Shown here one piece after another: positions 41,352-49,658 of a stretch of DNA of 64,000 nt. The stretch spans positions 930,001 to 994,000 of the forward strand of contig NZ_CP107008.1 of the NCBI RefSeq assembly GCF_025725685.1. The letters run 5' to 3'. Below the pieces are notes generated by a model, which was not told the origin of the DNA, made no database searches, and was given only the letters and a program-made list of their open reading frames with translations. This DNA is from Halomonas sp. M4R1S46. Its GTDB lineage: Bacteria; Pseudomonadota; Gammaproteobacteria; Pseudomonadales; Halomonadaceae. The translations under genes were made by a program, and so were the position numbers. Position 1 is the stretch's first letter. Every line of letters starts with the position of its first letter.

Positions 41352-42446
41352 ATGGCGAGACCCGAGGACGATTCCCAGAGCAGCATCCCCTTGAACCTGA
41401 CCCTGGCACTCGCTGCTCTGGTGATCATCGTCGCGGGGATGCGAGCCGGCGCCAGCCTGCTGGTGCCCCTGCTGCTGTCGCTGTTCATCGCGGTGGTCTG
41501 CACCGCCCCGGTCCACTGGCTGCATCGCCTGGGCGTGGGCCTGCGCCTGTCGGTGTGGCTGACCCTGATCGTGATCGGCGGCCTGCTGTCGCTGCTCGGG
41601 CTGCTGCTGGTCAACAGCTTCGGCACCTTCATCGATGCCCTGCCGGGCATCGAGCAGAAGCTCTACGAGTACTACCTCGGCGTGCTCGACAGCCTGGCCG
41701 GCCTGGGGCTGGCCATCGATACCGATCGACTGGGCGAGCTGCTGCAGTCCGAGCAGTTCGGTAACTGGATTCCCACCCTGATCGGCCAGGTCGGCAACCT
41801 GATGATGCAGAGCGTGGTGGTGGCCCTGCTGGTCATGTTCCTGCTGTTCGAGACGCTAAACTTCCGCGAAAAGGTCTCCCGGGCGCTGGCCAATCCCGCC
41901 CCCAGCCTGCGCCGCTTCAGCGAGTTCAGCCTGACGCTGAAGCGCTACCTGGCGGTGAAGACACTGATCAGCCTGGCCACCGGGGCCCTGATCTGGCTGT
42001 CCTGCAAGCTGGTCGGGGTGGAGTTCCCGCTGCTCTGGGCGGTGCTGGCCTTCGCCCTGAACTATATCCCCAACATCGGTTCGGCCATCGCCGCGATTCC
42101 CCCGGTGCTGCTACTGCTGGTCTCGCCGGATGGCGGCCTGTTCAAGGCGCTGGTGCTCTCCGGGGCCTACCTTGGGGTCAACTTCGTGCTGGGCAACCTG
42201 CTCGAGCCGCGGGTGATGGGACGGGCCCTGGGCCTGTCCACCTTCGTGGCGTTTCTCTCGCTGGTCGTCTGGGGCTGGATCTTCGGCGCGGTGGGGATGC
42301 TGCTCTCGGTGGTGTTGACCATGACGCTCAAGATCGCCCTGGATAGCCATCCCCAGACGCGCTGGATCGCCCACCTGCTGGGGCCGGGCACTGCCCCCCT
42401 GGAAAAGGCCGACAGGCCGCCTCTGGAACGCGAGAACGAGGAGTGA
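41352..42446 (+). CDS. AI-2E/PurR-type permease (YdiK/PerM family)
   Basis: 364 residues. About eight membrane helices in the PerM arrangement: N-terminal pair (LALAALVIIVAGMRAGASLLVPLLLSL), a soluble middle section (~85-150), then helices including FALNYIPNIGSAIAAIPPVLLLL and LGNLLEPRVMGRALGLSTFVAFLSL, which are family signatures. Some relatives export AI-2, others act as Na/H antiporters. Substrate unknown. Confidence 0.87.
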   Translation: MARPEDDSQSSIPLNLTLALAALVIIVAGMRAGASLLVPLLLSLFIAVVCTAPVHWLHRLGVGLRLSVWLTLIVIGGLLSLLGLLLVNSFGTFIDALPGIEQKLYEYYLGVLDSLAGLGLAIDTDRLGELLQSEQFGNWIPTLIGQVGNLMMQSVVVALLVMFLLFETLNFREKVSRALANPAPSLRRFSEFSLTLKRYLAVKTLISLATGALIWLSCKLVGVEFPLLWAVLAFALNYIPNIGSAIAAIPPVLLLLVSPDGGLFKALVLSGAYLGVNFVLGNLLEPRVMGRALGLSTFVAFLSLVVWGWIFGAVGMLLSVVLTMTLKIALDSHPQTRWIAHLLGPGTAPLEKADRPPLERENEE

Positions 42447-42464
42447 GCCGGCCCACCAGCGACG

Positions 42465-42489
42465 ACGCCCCGACCAATGGTCGGGGCGT
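42465..42489. terminator. Terminator between the permease and trxA (convergent)
   Basis: ACGCCCCGACC (42465-42475), loop AAT, GGTCGGGGCGT (42479-42489). Perfect 11-bp stem; no clear T-tract. Confidence 0.65.
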
Positions 42490-42515
42490 GACGGGCGTGA
42501 TCGGCCTCCGTCGAC

Positions 42516-42839
42516 TCAGGCGTTCTGGTCGATGAACTGGCTCAGTTGGGACTTGGACTGGGCGCCGACCAGGGAAGCGACCTTGGCGCCGGACTTGAAC
42601 AGCATCACGGTGGGCACGCCGCGCACCCCCTGTTCGGCGGCGATTTCCGGGGCGTCATCCACGTTGATGCTGACGATCTTGAGGTTGCCTTCGCGTTCCT
42701 CGGCGACCTCGTCGACCACCGGTGCCATGACCTTGCAGGGGCCGCACCAGGGGGCCCAGAACTTCAGCAGGACCGGAGTGTCGGCGTTGAGGACTTCCTG
42801 CTCGAAGTTGGCATTGGTGACATCGACGTTATTGGCCAT
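42516..42839 (-). CDS. trxA: Thioredoxin 1
   Basis: 107 residues, a classic small thioredoxin. The active site is WAPWCGPC with the redox Cys at residues 32 and 35; the cis-Pro segment GVRGVPTVMLF is also present. It reduces disulfides, including the PAPS reductase encoded by cysH nearby. GGAGA lies before ATG 42839. Confidence 0.96.
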   Translation of the reverse strand: MANNVDVTNANFEQEVLNADTPVLLKFWAPWCGPCKVMAPVVDEVAEEREGNLKIVSINVDDAPEIAAEQGVRGVPTVMLFKSGAKVASLVGAQSKSQLSQFIDQNA

Positions 42840-43074
42840 GGGATTCTCCAGTTACTACGTTGCGCTGCATCGCGCGGATGGTCAGGCATGAATGCATGCT
42901 TGGTCGCCCGATGTTAGCGGGCGACCCACTTGCTGGCAAATCCCCGTGCGGCCTCGACGGCCGGCCCGGGAGGTGTGTGGGAGCGTCCATGATATGCTAT
43001 AAAGTAATCATGGAACATATTCTTATTGCCCAATGGTCTTTTAATCCCGCCACAGCCAGGGGGAGGGAGCGGTC

Positions 43075-44046
43075 ATGAAGCTCCAGCAGCTGAGGTATAT
43101 CTGGGAAGTCTCGCGTCACAATCTCAATGTTTCGGCCACCGCCCAGAGCCTCTTTACCTCCCAGCCCGGCATCTCCAAGCAGATTCGTCTGCTGGAGGAT
43201 GAACTAGGGGTCGAGATCTTCGCACGCAGCGGAAAGCACCTGACCCGGGTCACGCCGGCGGGGCAGGCGATCATCGATCTCGCCGGCCAGGTACTGCGGC
43301 TCACCGAGAACATCAAGCACGTCGCCCAGGAGCACAGTGACGAGCGGCGCGGCAGCCTGTCCATCGCCACCACCCATACCCAGGCGCGCTATGCGCTGCC
43401 ACCGGTGATTCGCGAGTTCACCCGCAAGTACCCCGACGTGGCGCTGCACATGCAGCAGGGCACGCCGCGGCAGATCGCCCAGATGGTCAGCGAGGGGCAG
43501 GCCGACTTTGCCATCGCCACCGAGTCCCTGGAGCTGTTCACCGACCTGGTGCTGCTGCCCTGCTATCGCTGGAATCGCTGCGTGCTGGTCCCCCAGGGGC
43601 ATCCCCTGGCCGAGATGCCGATCCTCACCCTGGAGGCCCTGGCCGGGTATCCGCTGGTGACCTATGTCTTCGGCTTCACCGGTCGCTCCCAGCTCGACGA
43701 CGCCTTCCGGGCCCACGGTTTCAGCCCCAATGTGGTGCTGACGGCGGCGGATGCCGATGTCATCAAGACCTATGTGCGCCTCGGCATGGGGGTGGGGATC
43801 GTCGCCCACATGGCCGTGGACCCCGAGCTGGACACCGATCTGGTGGCCCTGGACGCCAGCCATCTCTTCGAGAGTTCCACCACCAAGATCGGCATCCGTC
43901 GCGGGACCTTCATGCGCGGCTACATGTACGACTTCCTGCAGGGCTTCGCCGATCACCTGGAGCGGGACCTGGTGGATGCCGCCCTGGCGGCCGGCCCGCG
44001 CCACGAACAGGGCCTGTTCCAGGGTATCGAGCTGCCCGTCCGCTGA
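43075..44046 (+). CDS. cysB: LysR-type regulator CysB
   Basis: 323 residues, LysR family. The N-terminal winged HTH (SLFTSQPGISKQIRLLEDEL) and CysB-type ligand domain (IATTHTQARYALPPVI, GFTGRSQLDDAF, VGIVAHMA) match CysB, including the TTHTQ anion-binding loop that takes sulfate or O/N-acetylserine. It activates sulfur assimilation genes. The convergent cysH is an expected target. A TATAAA (42998-43003) is a likely -10. AGGGGG precedes ATG 43075. Confidence 0.94.
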   Translation: MKLQQLRYIWEVSRHNLNVSATAQSLFTSQPGISKQIRLLEDELGVEIFARSGKHLTRVTPAGQAIIDLAGQVLRLTENIKHVAQEHSDERRGSLSIATTHTQARYALPPVIREFTRKYPDVALHMQQGTPRQIAQMVSEGQADFAIATESLELFTDLVLLPCYRWNRCVLVPQGHPLAEMPILTLEALAGYPLVTYVFGFTGRSQLDDAFRAHGFSPNVVLTAADADVIKTYVRLGMGVGIVAHMAVDPELDTDLVALDASHLFESSTTKIGIRRGTFMRGYMYDFLQGFADHLERDLVDAALAAGPRHEQGLFQGIELPVR

Positions 44047-44074
44047 GACGCCTCCGGCCTTGGCCTCAACGAAA

Positions 44075-44113
44075 AACGCCATCGCCCGTCCGAGCAGGAC
44101 GGGCGATGGCGTT
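44075..44113. terminator. Bidirectional terminator shared by cysB and cysH
   Basis: A 17-bp perfect stem (44075-44091 with 44097-44113), loop GAGCA, with an A-run on one side. It sits exactly between the two convergent stop codons, so one structure can end both transcripts. Confidence 0.85.
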
Positions 44114-44123
44114 CCGGGGCGTC

Positions 44124-44744
44124 TCAGTGCTGGAGATGCAGCCCGCATTCCCGCTTCGCTTCCACCTTGGTGGGATCGAAGTAGTCGAACTCGTTCGGCA
44201 GGTCGTGGGCCTGCAGGTACTGGTAGAGGTCGCGTGCGTTCCAGTGCAGTAGCGGCGCGACCTTGAGCAGGCCGTCGGCGTTGCGAGAGACGGCGTCCAT
44301 GCGGGCCCGTTCCGGGGTGTCTTCGGCGCGCAGGGCGGTGAACCAGACGTCCGGTGCCATTTCGCGCAGCGCCCGGCCGAAGGGCTCGAGCTTCACTTCC
44401 TCGGTGAAGGCCGCGTGGCGCGGGTCGTCGATGCCCGGCATGGGACCGTCGACCGCCTCGCGATGGGCCCGGGTGCGGCGCGGGATGTAACTGATCAGGT
44501 TGAGGTCGAGGCGCTTCACCAGGTCGTCGGCATAGCGGTAGGTGGCCTCGGTGTTGTAGCCGTGGTCCATCCACACGATGGGAATGTCCGGCCGTTGCCG
44601 CGCCACCATGTGCAGGATGACCGCCTCGAAGGGGCGGAAGTTGGTGGTGCAGATCGGCCGGCTGCCCTGTTCCAGGGCCCAGCGAATCAGGGCCTCGGGA
44701 TCCTGGCCCAGGTCACGGTTGATGGCGTCGAGTTGCGGCTCCAT
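44124..44744 (-). CDS. cysH: Phosphoadenosine phosphosulfate reductase
   Basis: 206 residues. The C-terminal catalytic motif is RECGLH (Cys at about 200). TNFRPFEAVILHMVARQRPDIPIVWMDHGYNT is the PAPS-binding region. It has only two cysteines and lacks the paired CC...CxxC of the 4Fe-4S APS reductases, so it is the thioredoxin-dependent PAPS type. It is shorter than E. coli CysH (~244). GGGAGG precedes ATG 44744. Confidence 0.9.
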   Translation of the reverse strand: MEPQLDAINRDLGQDPEALIRWALEQGSRPICTTNFRPFEAVILHMVARQRPDIPIVWMDHGYNTEATYRYADDLVKRLDLNLISYIPRRTRAHREAVDGPMPGIDDPRHAAFTEEVKLEPFGRALREMAPDVWFTALRAEDTPERARMDAVSRNADGLLKVAPLLHWNARDLYQYLQAHDLPNEFDYFDPTKVEAKRECGLHLQH

Positions 44745-44962
44745 GAGCGCCTCCCAGAAAGGTGTTTCGGTGGCGCTACACTAGCAGAGCCCGAGTGAGC
44801 GGCCCCAATACCGATTGATTGGATGTTTATGCCGCTAAGTATTAACAGGCAGCTTTCGTTATTCCATGAAGGCTTATCCCCCGGCAAGCTGTCATGCCGG
44901 ATCCATCACGCTGCGGGGGCGTGCCGTGTGGGCGACGCTCTCCTCGACCGCTGGGTCGATCG

Positions 44963-46318
44963 TCAGGCCGGGTCGCCAAGTGCCGCCATCAGGTGACGGA
45001 TCTTGTCCAGGGTCTCGGCATACTCGTCCTCCCCCCGGGAATCGGCGACCAGGCCGCCGCCGCCCCACAGGTGCAGACGGCCCCGGTCGGCCACGGCGGT
45101 GCGAATGGCGATGGAGGTGTCCATGTGGCCTCTCACGTCCACATAGCCGAGGCTGCCGCAGTAGGCGCTGCGGGCCGAGGGCTCGAGCTCGTCGATGATC
45201 TGCATGGCGCGCACCTTGGGCGCGCCGGTGATCGAGCCGCCGGGAAAGGCGGCGGCCAGCAGGTCCAGGGGGGAGTGGCGCTCGTCCAGCTCGCCGGTCA
45301 CCACGCTGACCAGGTGATGCACGTTGGCGTAGCTCTCCAGGCCGCACAGCTGCGGGACCCGCACGCTGCCGGGGCGGCACACCCGGCCCAGGTCGTTGCG
45401 CAGCAGGTCGACGATCATCACGTTCTCGGCGCGATCCTTGACGCTGGCGGCGAGCGCCTCGGCGAGCCGGCGATCCTCCGCCGGGGATTGGCCGCGGGGG
45501 CGGGTGCCCTTGATCGGCCGGGTCTCGACCCGTCCCCGCGCGCAATGCAGGAAGCGCTCGGGAGACAGCGACAGGATGGCGTGATCGTCCCAGGCGATGA
45601 AGCCCGAGAAGGGCGTCGGGGTGGCCCGGCGCAGGCGACGGTAGGCCGACCAGAGATCGCCCCGGTAGGGAGCGCTGAAGCGTTGGGCGAGATTGATCTG
45701 ATAGCAGTCGCCCTCGCGGATATAGCGCTGGACGGCGTCGAAGCGCGCCAGATAGTCCTCCCGGGACAGCTCGGGAAGGAAGTCGCCGGTCAGGCGGAAG
45801 CTCCCGCTCGCCGGGGGCGGTGCCGCCAGCCAGCCAAGCACCTGGTCGCGGCGCTCGGCGGTCGCCACCAGCCAGGCCTCGCGGCGCTGGTGATCCAGGA
45901 TCACGGCCCAGTCGTAGAGGCCGACGCGGCTGGCCGGGAGGTCGGCGACCGGTGTCGCCCGGCCGGGCACCGGCTCCAGGCAGCGGCCGAGATCATAGCT
46001 CCAGAACCCGATCAGGCCGCCGAGGAAGGGCAGGTCGCTGTCCGGCACCTCGCCGCCCAGGCGGTCGAGCAGGGCCTGCTGGGCGGCGAAGGGCGTGAGG
46101 CCGTCCGGCAGGGCGGCATCCCCGTGGACCCGTCCCCGGCCATCGATGTCCAGCACGCTCAAGGGGTCGCTGGAGAGGATGTCGTAGCGGCCGCCGGGGG
46201 CGACCGGCCGGCCACTGTCGAGCAGCACGGCCGCCGGGCGATGGCGCAGGGCCGCGAACAGGTCCAGGGGGTCTTCCCGATAGCTCAGGGGGGTGATCTC
46301 GAGTGGTGATGTCATCAA
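44963..46318 (-). CDS. pabB: Aminodeoxychorismate synthase component I
   Basis: 451 residues, the chorismate-binding fold. The key motif is PIKGTRPRG, whose Lys replaces the Ala of TrpE and forms the covalent ADC intermediate. Other marks are GDCYQINLAQRFSAP, MIVDLLRNDLGR and FPGGSITGAPKVRAMQII. It makes 4-amino-4-deoxychorismate for folate with a glutamine amidotransferase, probably TrpG. ATG 46318 and 46315 are both possible. Confidence 0.93.
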   Translation of the reverse strand: MMTSPLEITPLSYREDPLDLFAALRHRPAAVLLDSGRPVAPGGRYDILSSDPLSVLDIDGRGRVHGDAALPDGLTPFAAQQALLDRLGGEVPDSDLPFLGGLIGFWSYDLGRCLEPVPGRATPVADLPASRVGLYDWAVILDHQRREAWLVATAERRDQVLGWLAAPPPASGSFRLTGDFLPELSREDYLARFDAVQRYIREGDCYQINLAQRFSAPYRGDLWSAYRRLRRATPTPFSGFIAWDDHAILSLSPERFLHCARGRVETRPIKGTRPRGQSPAEDRRLAEALAASVKDRAENVMIVDLLRNDLGRVCRPGSVRVPQLCGLESYANVHHLVSVVTGELDERHSPLDLLAAAFPGGSITGAPKVRAMQIIDELEPSARSAYCGSLGYVDVRGHMDTSIAIRTAVADRGRLHLWGGGGLVADSRGEDEYAETLDKIRHLMAALGDPA

Positions 46319-46419
46319 TGGCGCCTTCCCTCAACAGGCGCCACATTCTAGGCGCCGCGGCGGGGTTTGTCGCCGGTGGCAGGGTAGCGGGCCCGACGCC
46401 GGGTCAACGCAGTCCGACT

Positions 46420-46550
46420 ATTGTCGACAGCCTGCCTAGCAACTGCTTGGTTGTTTACAACCAAAGGGGGAGAGGGTCGGGCCGGATGGCATATTGACCC
46501 GAGGGATGGCACTGTCTACAGTTTCCTCAATCCACTAATTGTCGACAATT
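46420..46550. promoter_or_regulatory. Cluster of four TTGTNNACAA-type operators before the prp regulator
   Basis: ATTGTCGACAG (46420-46430), TTGGTTGT-TT-ACAACCAA (46447-46464, a perfect 8+8 palindrome), CTGTCTACAG (46512-46521) and AATTGTCGACAATT (46537-46550, perfect palindrome) share the core (T/C)TGT-N2-ACA(A/G). TTGTCGACAA-type sites are associated with GntR-type prp regulators in other gammaproteobacteria. The last site is four bases before the regulator ATG and takes the place of a Shine-Dalgarno. Confidence 0.75.
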
Positions 46551-46553
46551 GCC

Positions 46554-47267
46554 ATGACGAACGCCCTGACCGAATCTGCCACCCCCCCCGAGGTCCGCAC
46601 CCTGGCGGAACGGGTCTTCCAGCAGCTCCAGGATGCCATTGTCCGGGGCGAGCTGGCACCGGGCAGCAAGATCACCGAACCGGGCCTGTCCCGGAGCTAC
46701 GGCATCTCACGCGGGCCGCTTCGCGAGGCGATGCGTCGCCTGGAGGCGCACCGGCTGATCGAGCGCGTGCCCCATGTGGGGGCCCGGGTGGTCAAGCTGT
46801 CGATGAAGGAACTGCTCGAACTGTTCGATGTGCGTGAGGCGCTGGAGAGCATGGCCGCGCGACTGGCCGCCGAGCACATGAGTGCCGAGGAGATCGACGG
46901 TCTGCGGGAGGTACTGGCGGTCCACGAGCGTCAGGCCGACCTGTGCCGCGGCGAGGCGTATTACCAGCGCGAGGGTGACCTGGACTTCCATTACCGCATC
47001 GTCCAGGGCAGTCACAACAAGATGCTGATGGGCATGCTGTGTGACGACCTTTACTACCTGGTGAGGCTGTATCGCACCCAGTTCAGCGCCAGCGGTACCC
47101 GTCCCCAGCGCGCCTTCGTCGAGCACCATCGCATCGTCGATGCCATCGAGGCCGGGGACGCCGAACTCGCCGAACTGCTGATGCGTCGCCATGTCAGCGC
47201 CTCCCGGGAGAATGTCGTCGAACGCTACGCCGCCTCCCTCAAACAGGACCAGGAGGCGTCCACCTGA
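46554..47267 (+). CDS. prpR: GntR/FCD regulator of the methylcitrate cluster (PrpR-like)
   Basis: 237 residues. The winged HTH at ~15-80 contains LAPGSKITEPGLSRSYGISRG and PLREAMRRLEAHRLIERVP. The FCD domain begins at LLELFDVREALESMAARLAAEH, with the FHYRIVQGSHN metal/ligand region and EHHRIVDAIEAGDAELAELL. It lies first in the prp cluster; 2-methylcitrate is the likely signal by analogy. ATG 46554 lacks a Shine-Dalgarno because the operator occupies it; translation may be inefficient or leaderless. The gene symbol denotes a GntR-type, not a sigma-54-type, PrpR. Confidence 0.85.
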   Translation: MTNALTESATPPEVRTLAERVFQQLQDAIVRGELAPGSKITEPGLSRSYGISRGPLREAMRRLEAHRLIERVPHVGARVVKLSMKELLELFDVREALESMAARLAAEHMSAEEIDGLREVLAVHERQADLCRGEAYYQREGDLDFHYRIVQGSHNKMLMGMLCDDLYYLVRLYRTQFSASGTRPQRAFVEHHRIVDAIEAGDAELAELLMRRHVSASRENVVERYAASLKQDQEAST

Positions 47268-47298
47268 GGACGCCCCGCCGACCCACCGGAGAGACCCC

Positions 47299-48189
47299 AT
47301 GACCCGACTCACGCCCGGCGCCCGTTTCCGTGCCGCCCTCGAGGCCAACCGGCCGCTGCCCATCGTCGGCACCATCAACGCCTACACCGCCATGATGGCC
47401 GAGCGGGTCGGCCATCGGGCCATCTACCTGTCCGGCGGCGGCGTGGCCAATGCCTCCTTCGGCCTGCCCGACCTGGGCATGACCACCATGAACGATGTGG
47501 TCGAGGACGCCCACCGCATCTGCGGGGCCACCGAGGTGCCGCTGCTGGTGGACATCGACACCGGCTGGGGCGGCGCCTTCAACATTGCCCGCACCGTCAA
47601 GGAGATGCAGCGGGCCGGCGTGGCCGCGGTGCACCTGGAGGATCAGGTCGCCCAGAAGCGCTGCGGGCATCGCCCCAACAAGGCGATCGTCTCCCAGGGC
47701 GAGATGGTGGACCGCGTCAAGGCCGCCGCCGATGCGCGCCTCGACCCGGACTTCTACCTGATCGCCCGCACCGACGCCTTCCAGAAGGAAGGGCTGGAGG
47801 CCGCCATCGAACGCGCCAACGCCTGCCTCGAGGCCGGCGCCGACGCCATCTTCGCCGAGGCCGTCCACACCCTGGATGACTACCGGGCCTTCTGCGAGCG
47901 CCTCGAGGCGCCGATCCTGGCCAACATCACCGAGTTCGGCGCCACGCCGCTATTCAGCCAGGACGAACTGGCCGAGGTGGGCTGCCGCATGGTGCTCTAT
48001 CCGCTGTCTGCCTTCCGCGCCATGAACGCGGCGGCACTGAAGGTCTACCAGAGCATCCAGGAGCAGGGTCACCAGCGCGACGTGGTGGAACTGATGCAGA
48101 CCCGCGACGAGCTCTACGACTTCCTCAACTACCACGACTTCGAGCGCAAGCTCGATGCCCTGTTCGCCGAGCAGGGTGACGACCGGTAA
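47299..48189 (+). CDS. prpB: 2-Methylisocitrate lyase
   Basis: 296 residues, PEP mutase/isocitrate lyase superfamily. The active-site loop is QKRCGHRPNK (with the KRCGH catalytic Cys), with YLSGGGVANASFGLPDLG and DIDTGWGGAFNIART for the Mg site. It cleaves 2-methylisocitrate to pyruvate and succinate, the last step of the cycle. GGAGAG precedes ATG 47299. Confidence 0.96.
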   Translation: MTRLTPGARFRAALEANRPLPIVGTINAYTAMMAERVGHRAIYLSGGGVANASFGLPDLGMTTMNDVVEDAHRICGATEVPLLVDIDTGWGGAFNIARTVKEMQRAGVAAVHLEDQVAQKRCGHRPNKAIVSQGEMVDRVKAAADARLDPDFYLIARTDAFQKEGLEAAIERANACLEAGADAIFAEAVHTLDDYRAFCERLEAPILANITEFGATPLFSQDELAEVGCRMVLYPLSAFRAMNAAALKVYQSIQEQGHQRDVVELMQTRDELYDFLNYHDFERKLDALFAEQGDDR

Positions 48190-48227
48190 GCGCTCACCCA
48201 TAACAAGCACATAACAGGAGACACACC

Positions 48228-49355
48228 ATGACAGATAACCCCGTCAGCAGCACCGGCCTGCGCGGCCAGAGCGCCGGCTCCACGGCCCTGTGCACCGTGG
48301 GCAAGACCGGCGCCGGCCTGACCTACCGCGGCTATGACATCAAGGAGCTGGCCGAGAAGGCACGCTTCGAGGAAGTGGCCTACCTGCTGCTCAAGGGCAA
48401 GCTGCCCAATCAGGCCGAGCTGGATGCCTATGTCACCAAGCTCAAGGGCCTGCGCGGCCTGCCGCCGGCACTCAAGAGTGTGCTCGAGCAGATCCCGGCC
48501 GATGCCCACCCCATGGACGTGATGCGCACCGGTGCCTCCATGCTCGGCAACCTGGAGACCGAGCAGAGCTTCGAGGAGCAGCAGGACGTCTCCGACCGGC
48601 TGCTGGCGGTGCTGCCCTCGATCATCTGCTACTGGTATCGCTTCACCCACGACGGCGTGCGTATCGAGACCGAGACCGACGACGACTCGGTGGGCGGCCA
48701 CTTCCTGCACCTGCTGCGGGATGCGCCGGCCTCCGAGCTGCATGCCCGGGTGATGAACGTCTCGCTGATCCTCTATGCCGAGCACGAGTTCAACGCCTCG
48801 ACCTTCACCGCCCGCGTCTGCGCCTCGACCCTCTCCGACATGCACTCCTGCGTGACCGGCGCCATTGGTTCCCTGCGCGGTCCGCTGCACGGCGGCGCCA
48901 ACGAGGCGGCCATGGCGATGATCGAGAACTGGCAGTCGCCCGACGAGGCCGAGCGCGAGATCCTCGGCATGCTCTCCCGCCGCGAGAAGATCATGGGCTT
49001 CGGGCACGCCATCTACCGCGACTCCGACCCGCGCAATGCCATCATCAAGCACTGGTCGAAGCGGCTCGCCGAGGACGTCGGCGATAGCGTGCTCTATCCG
49101 GTCTCCGAGCGCGTCGAGGCGGTGATGTGGCGCGAGAAGAAACTGTTCAGCAACGCCGACTTCTTCCATGCCAGCGCCTACCACTTCATGGACATTCCCA
49201 CCAAGCTGTTCACGCCGATCTTCGTCTGCTCGCGTGTCACCGGCTGGTGTGCCCATGTCTTCGAGCAGCGCGAGAACAACCGCATCATTCGTCCGAGCGC
49301 CGACTACGTCGGTCCGGAGCACAGCGAATGGGTGCCGCTCGAGCAACGCGACTGA
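48228..49355 (+). CDS. prpC: 2-Methylcitrate synthase
   Basis: 375 residues, citrate synthase fold. Catalytic residues appear in SLRGPLHGGANEAAM (His), MGFGHAIYRDSDPRN (His) and the late STKLFTPIFVCSRVTGW region (PTKLFTPIF). The short N-terminal region (TGLRGQSAGSTALCTVGKTGAGLTYRGYDI) marks the PrpC rather than the GltA type. It condenses propionyl-CoA with oxaloacetate. AACAGGAGA precedes ATG 48228. Confidence 0.95.
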   Translation: MTDNPVSSTGLRGQSAGSTALCTVGKTGAGLTYRGYDIKELAEKARFEEVAYLLLKGKLPNQAELDAYVTKLKGLRGLPPALKSVLEQIPADAHPMDVMRTGASMLGNLETEQSFEEQQDVSDRLLAVLPSIICYWYRFTHDGVRIETETDDDSVGGHFLHLLRDAPASELHARVMNVSLILYAEHEFNASTFTARVCASTLSDMHSCVTGAIGSLRGPLHGGANEAAMAMIENWQSPDEAEREILGMLSRREKIMGFGHAIYRDSDPRNAIIKHWSKRLAEDVGDSVLYPVSERVEAVMWREKKLFSNADFFHASAYHFMDIPTKLFTPIFVCSRVTGWCAHVFEQRENNRIIRPSADYVGPEHSEWVPLEQRD

Positions 49356-49383
49356 CGTTTCCGCCCGCGACGGGCCGGGGACA

Positions 49384-49566
49384 AGGCGAAGCGAGGGTCC
49401 TTTGCCAGGGGGGGAGGCGGAAAACGAAGAACATCCAGTGAATGTTCTTCCCGCCGAACGGGTTGGCCATGGATGGCCAACCCGTGACCTGCAAGCGGCG
49501 CGGGATGCAAAAGCGCCGCAGGGCAAGGGTCGCGCCCAGGGAAGGGGCCACAGCGCCCTCGCGAAG
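49384..49566 (-). repeat. Dispersed hairpin repeat, copy C, between prpC and acnD
   Basis: Read on the minus strand this matches copy A module by module: GGCGCTGTG, CCCTTCCCTGGGCGC, GCCCTGCGGCGCT, CCGCTTGCAGG, then hairpin GGGTTGGCC-ATCCAT-GGCCAACCC (49460-49483) and CCCGTTCGG. A further perfect hairpin, GAAGAACAT with ATGTTCTTC (49426-49450), lies beyond. It fills most of the 303-base gap inside the prp cluster and may affect expression of acnD onward. Confidence 0.75.
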
Positions 49567-49658
49567 GCTTGTCGCGCTTCATCAGCCGAGTCCTGAAAGG
49601 AGCTCCTGCTGCCCCTCGCTTCACTTCCCTCCGCTCACCACCCGATGGTTGCCACGCC

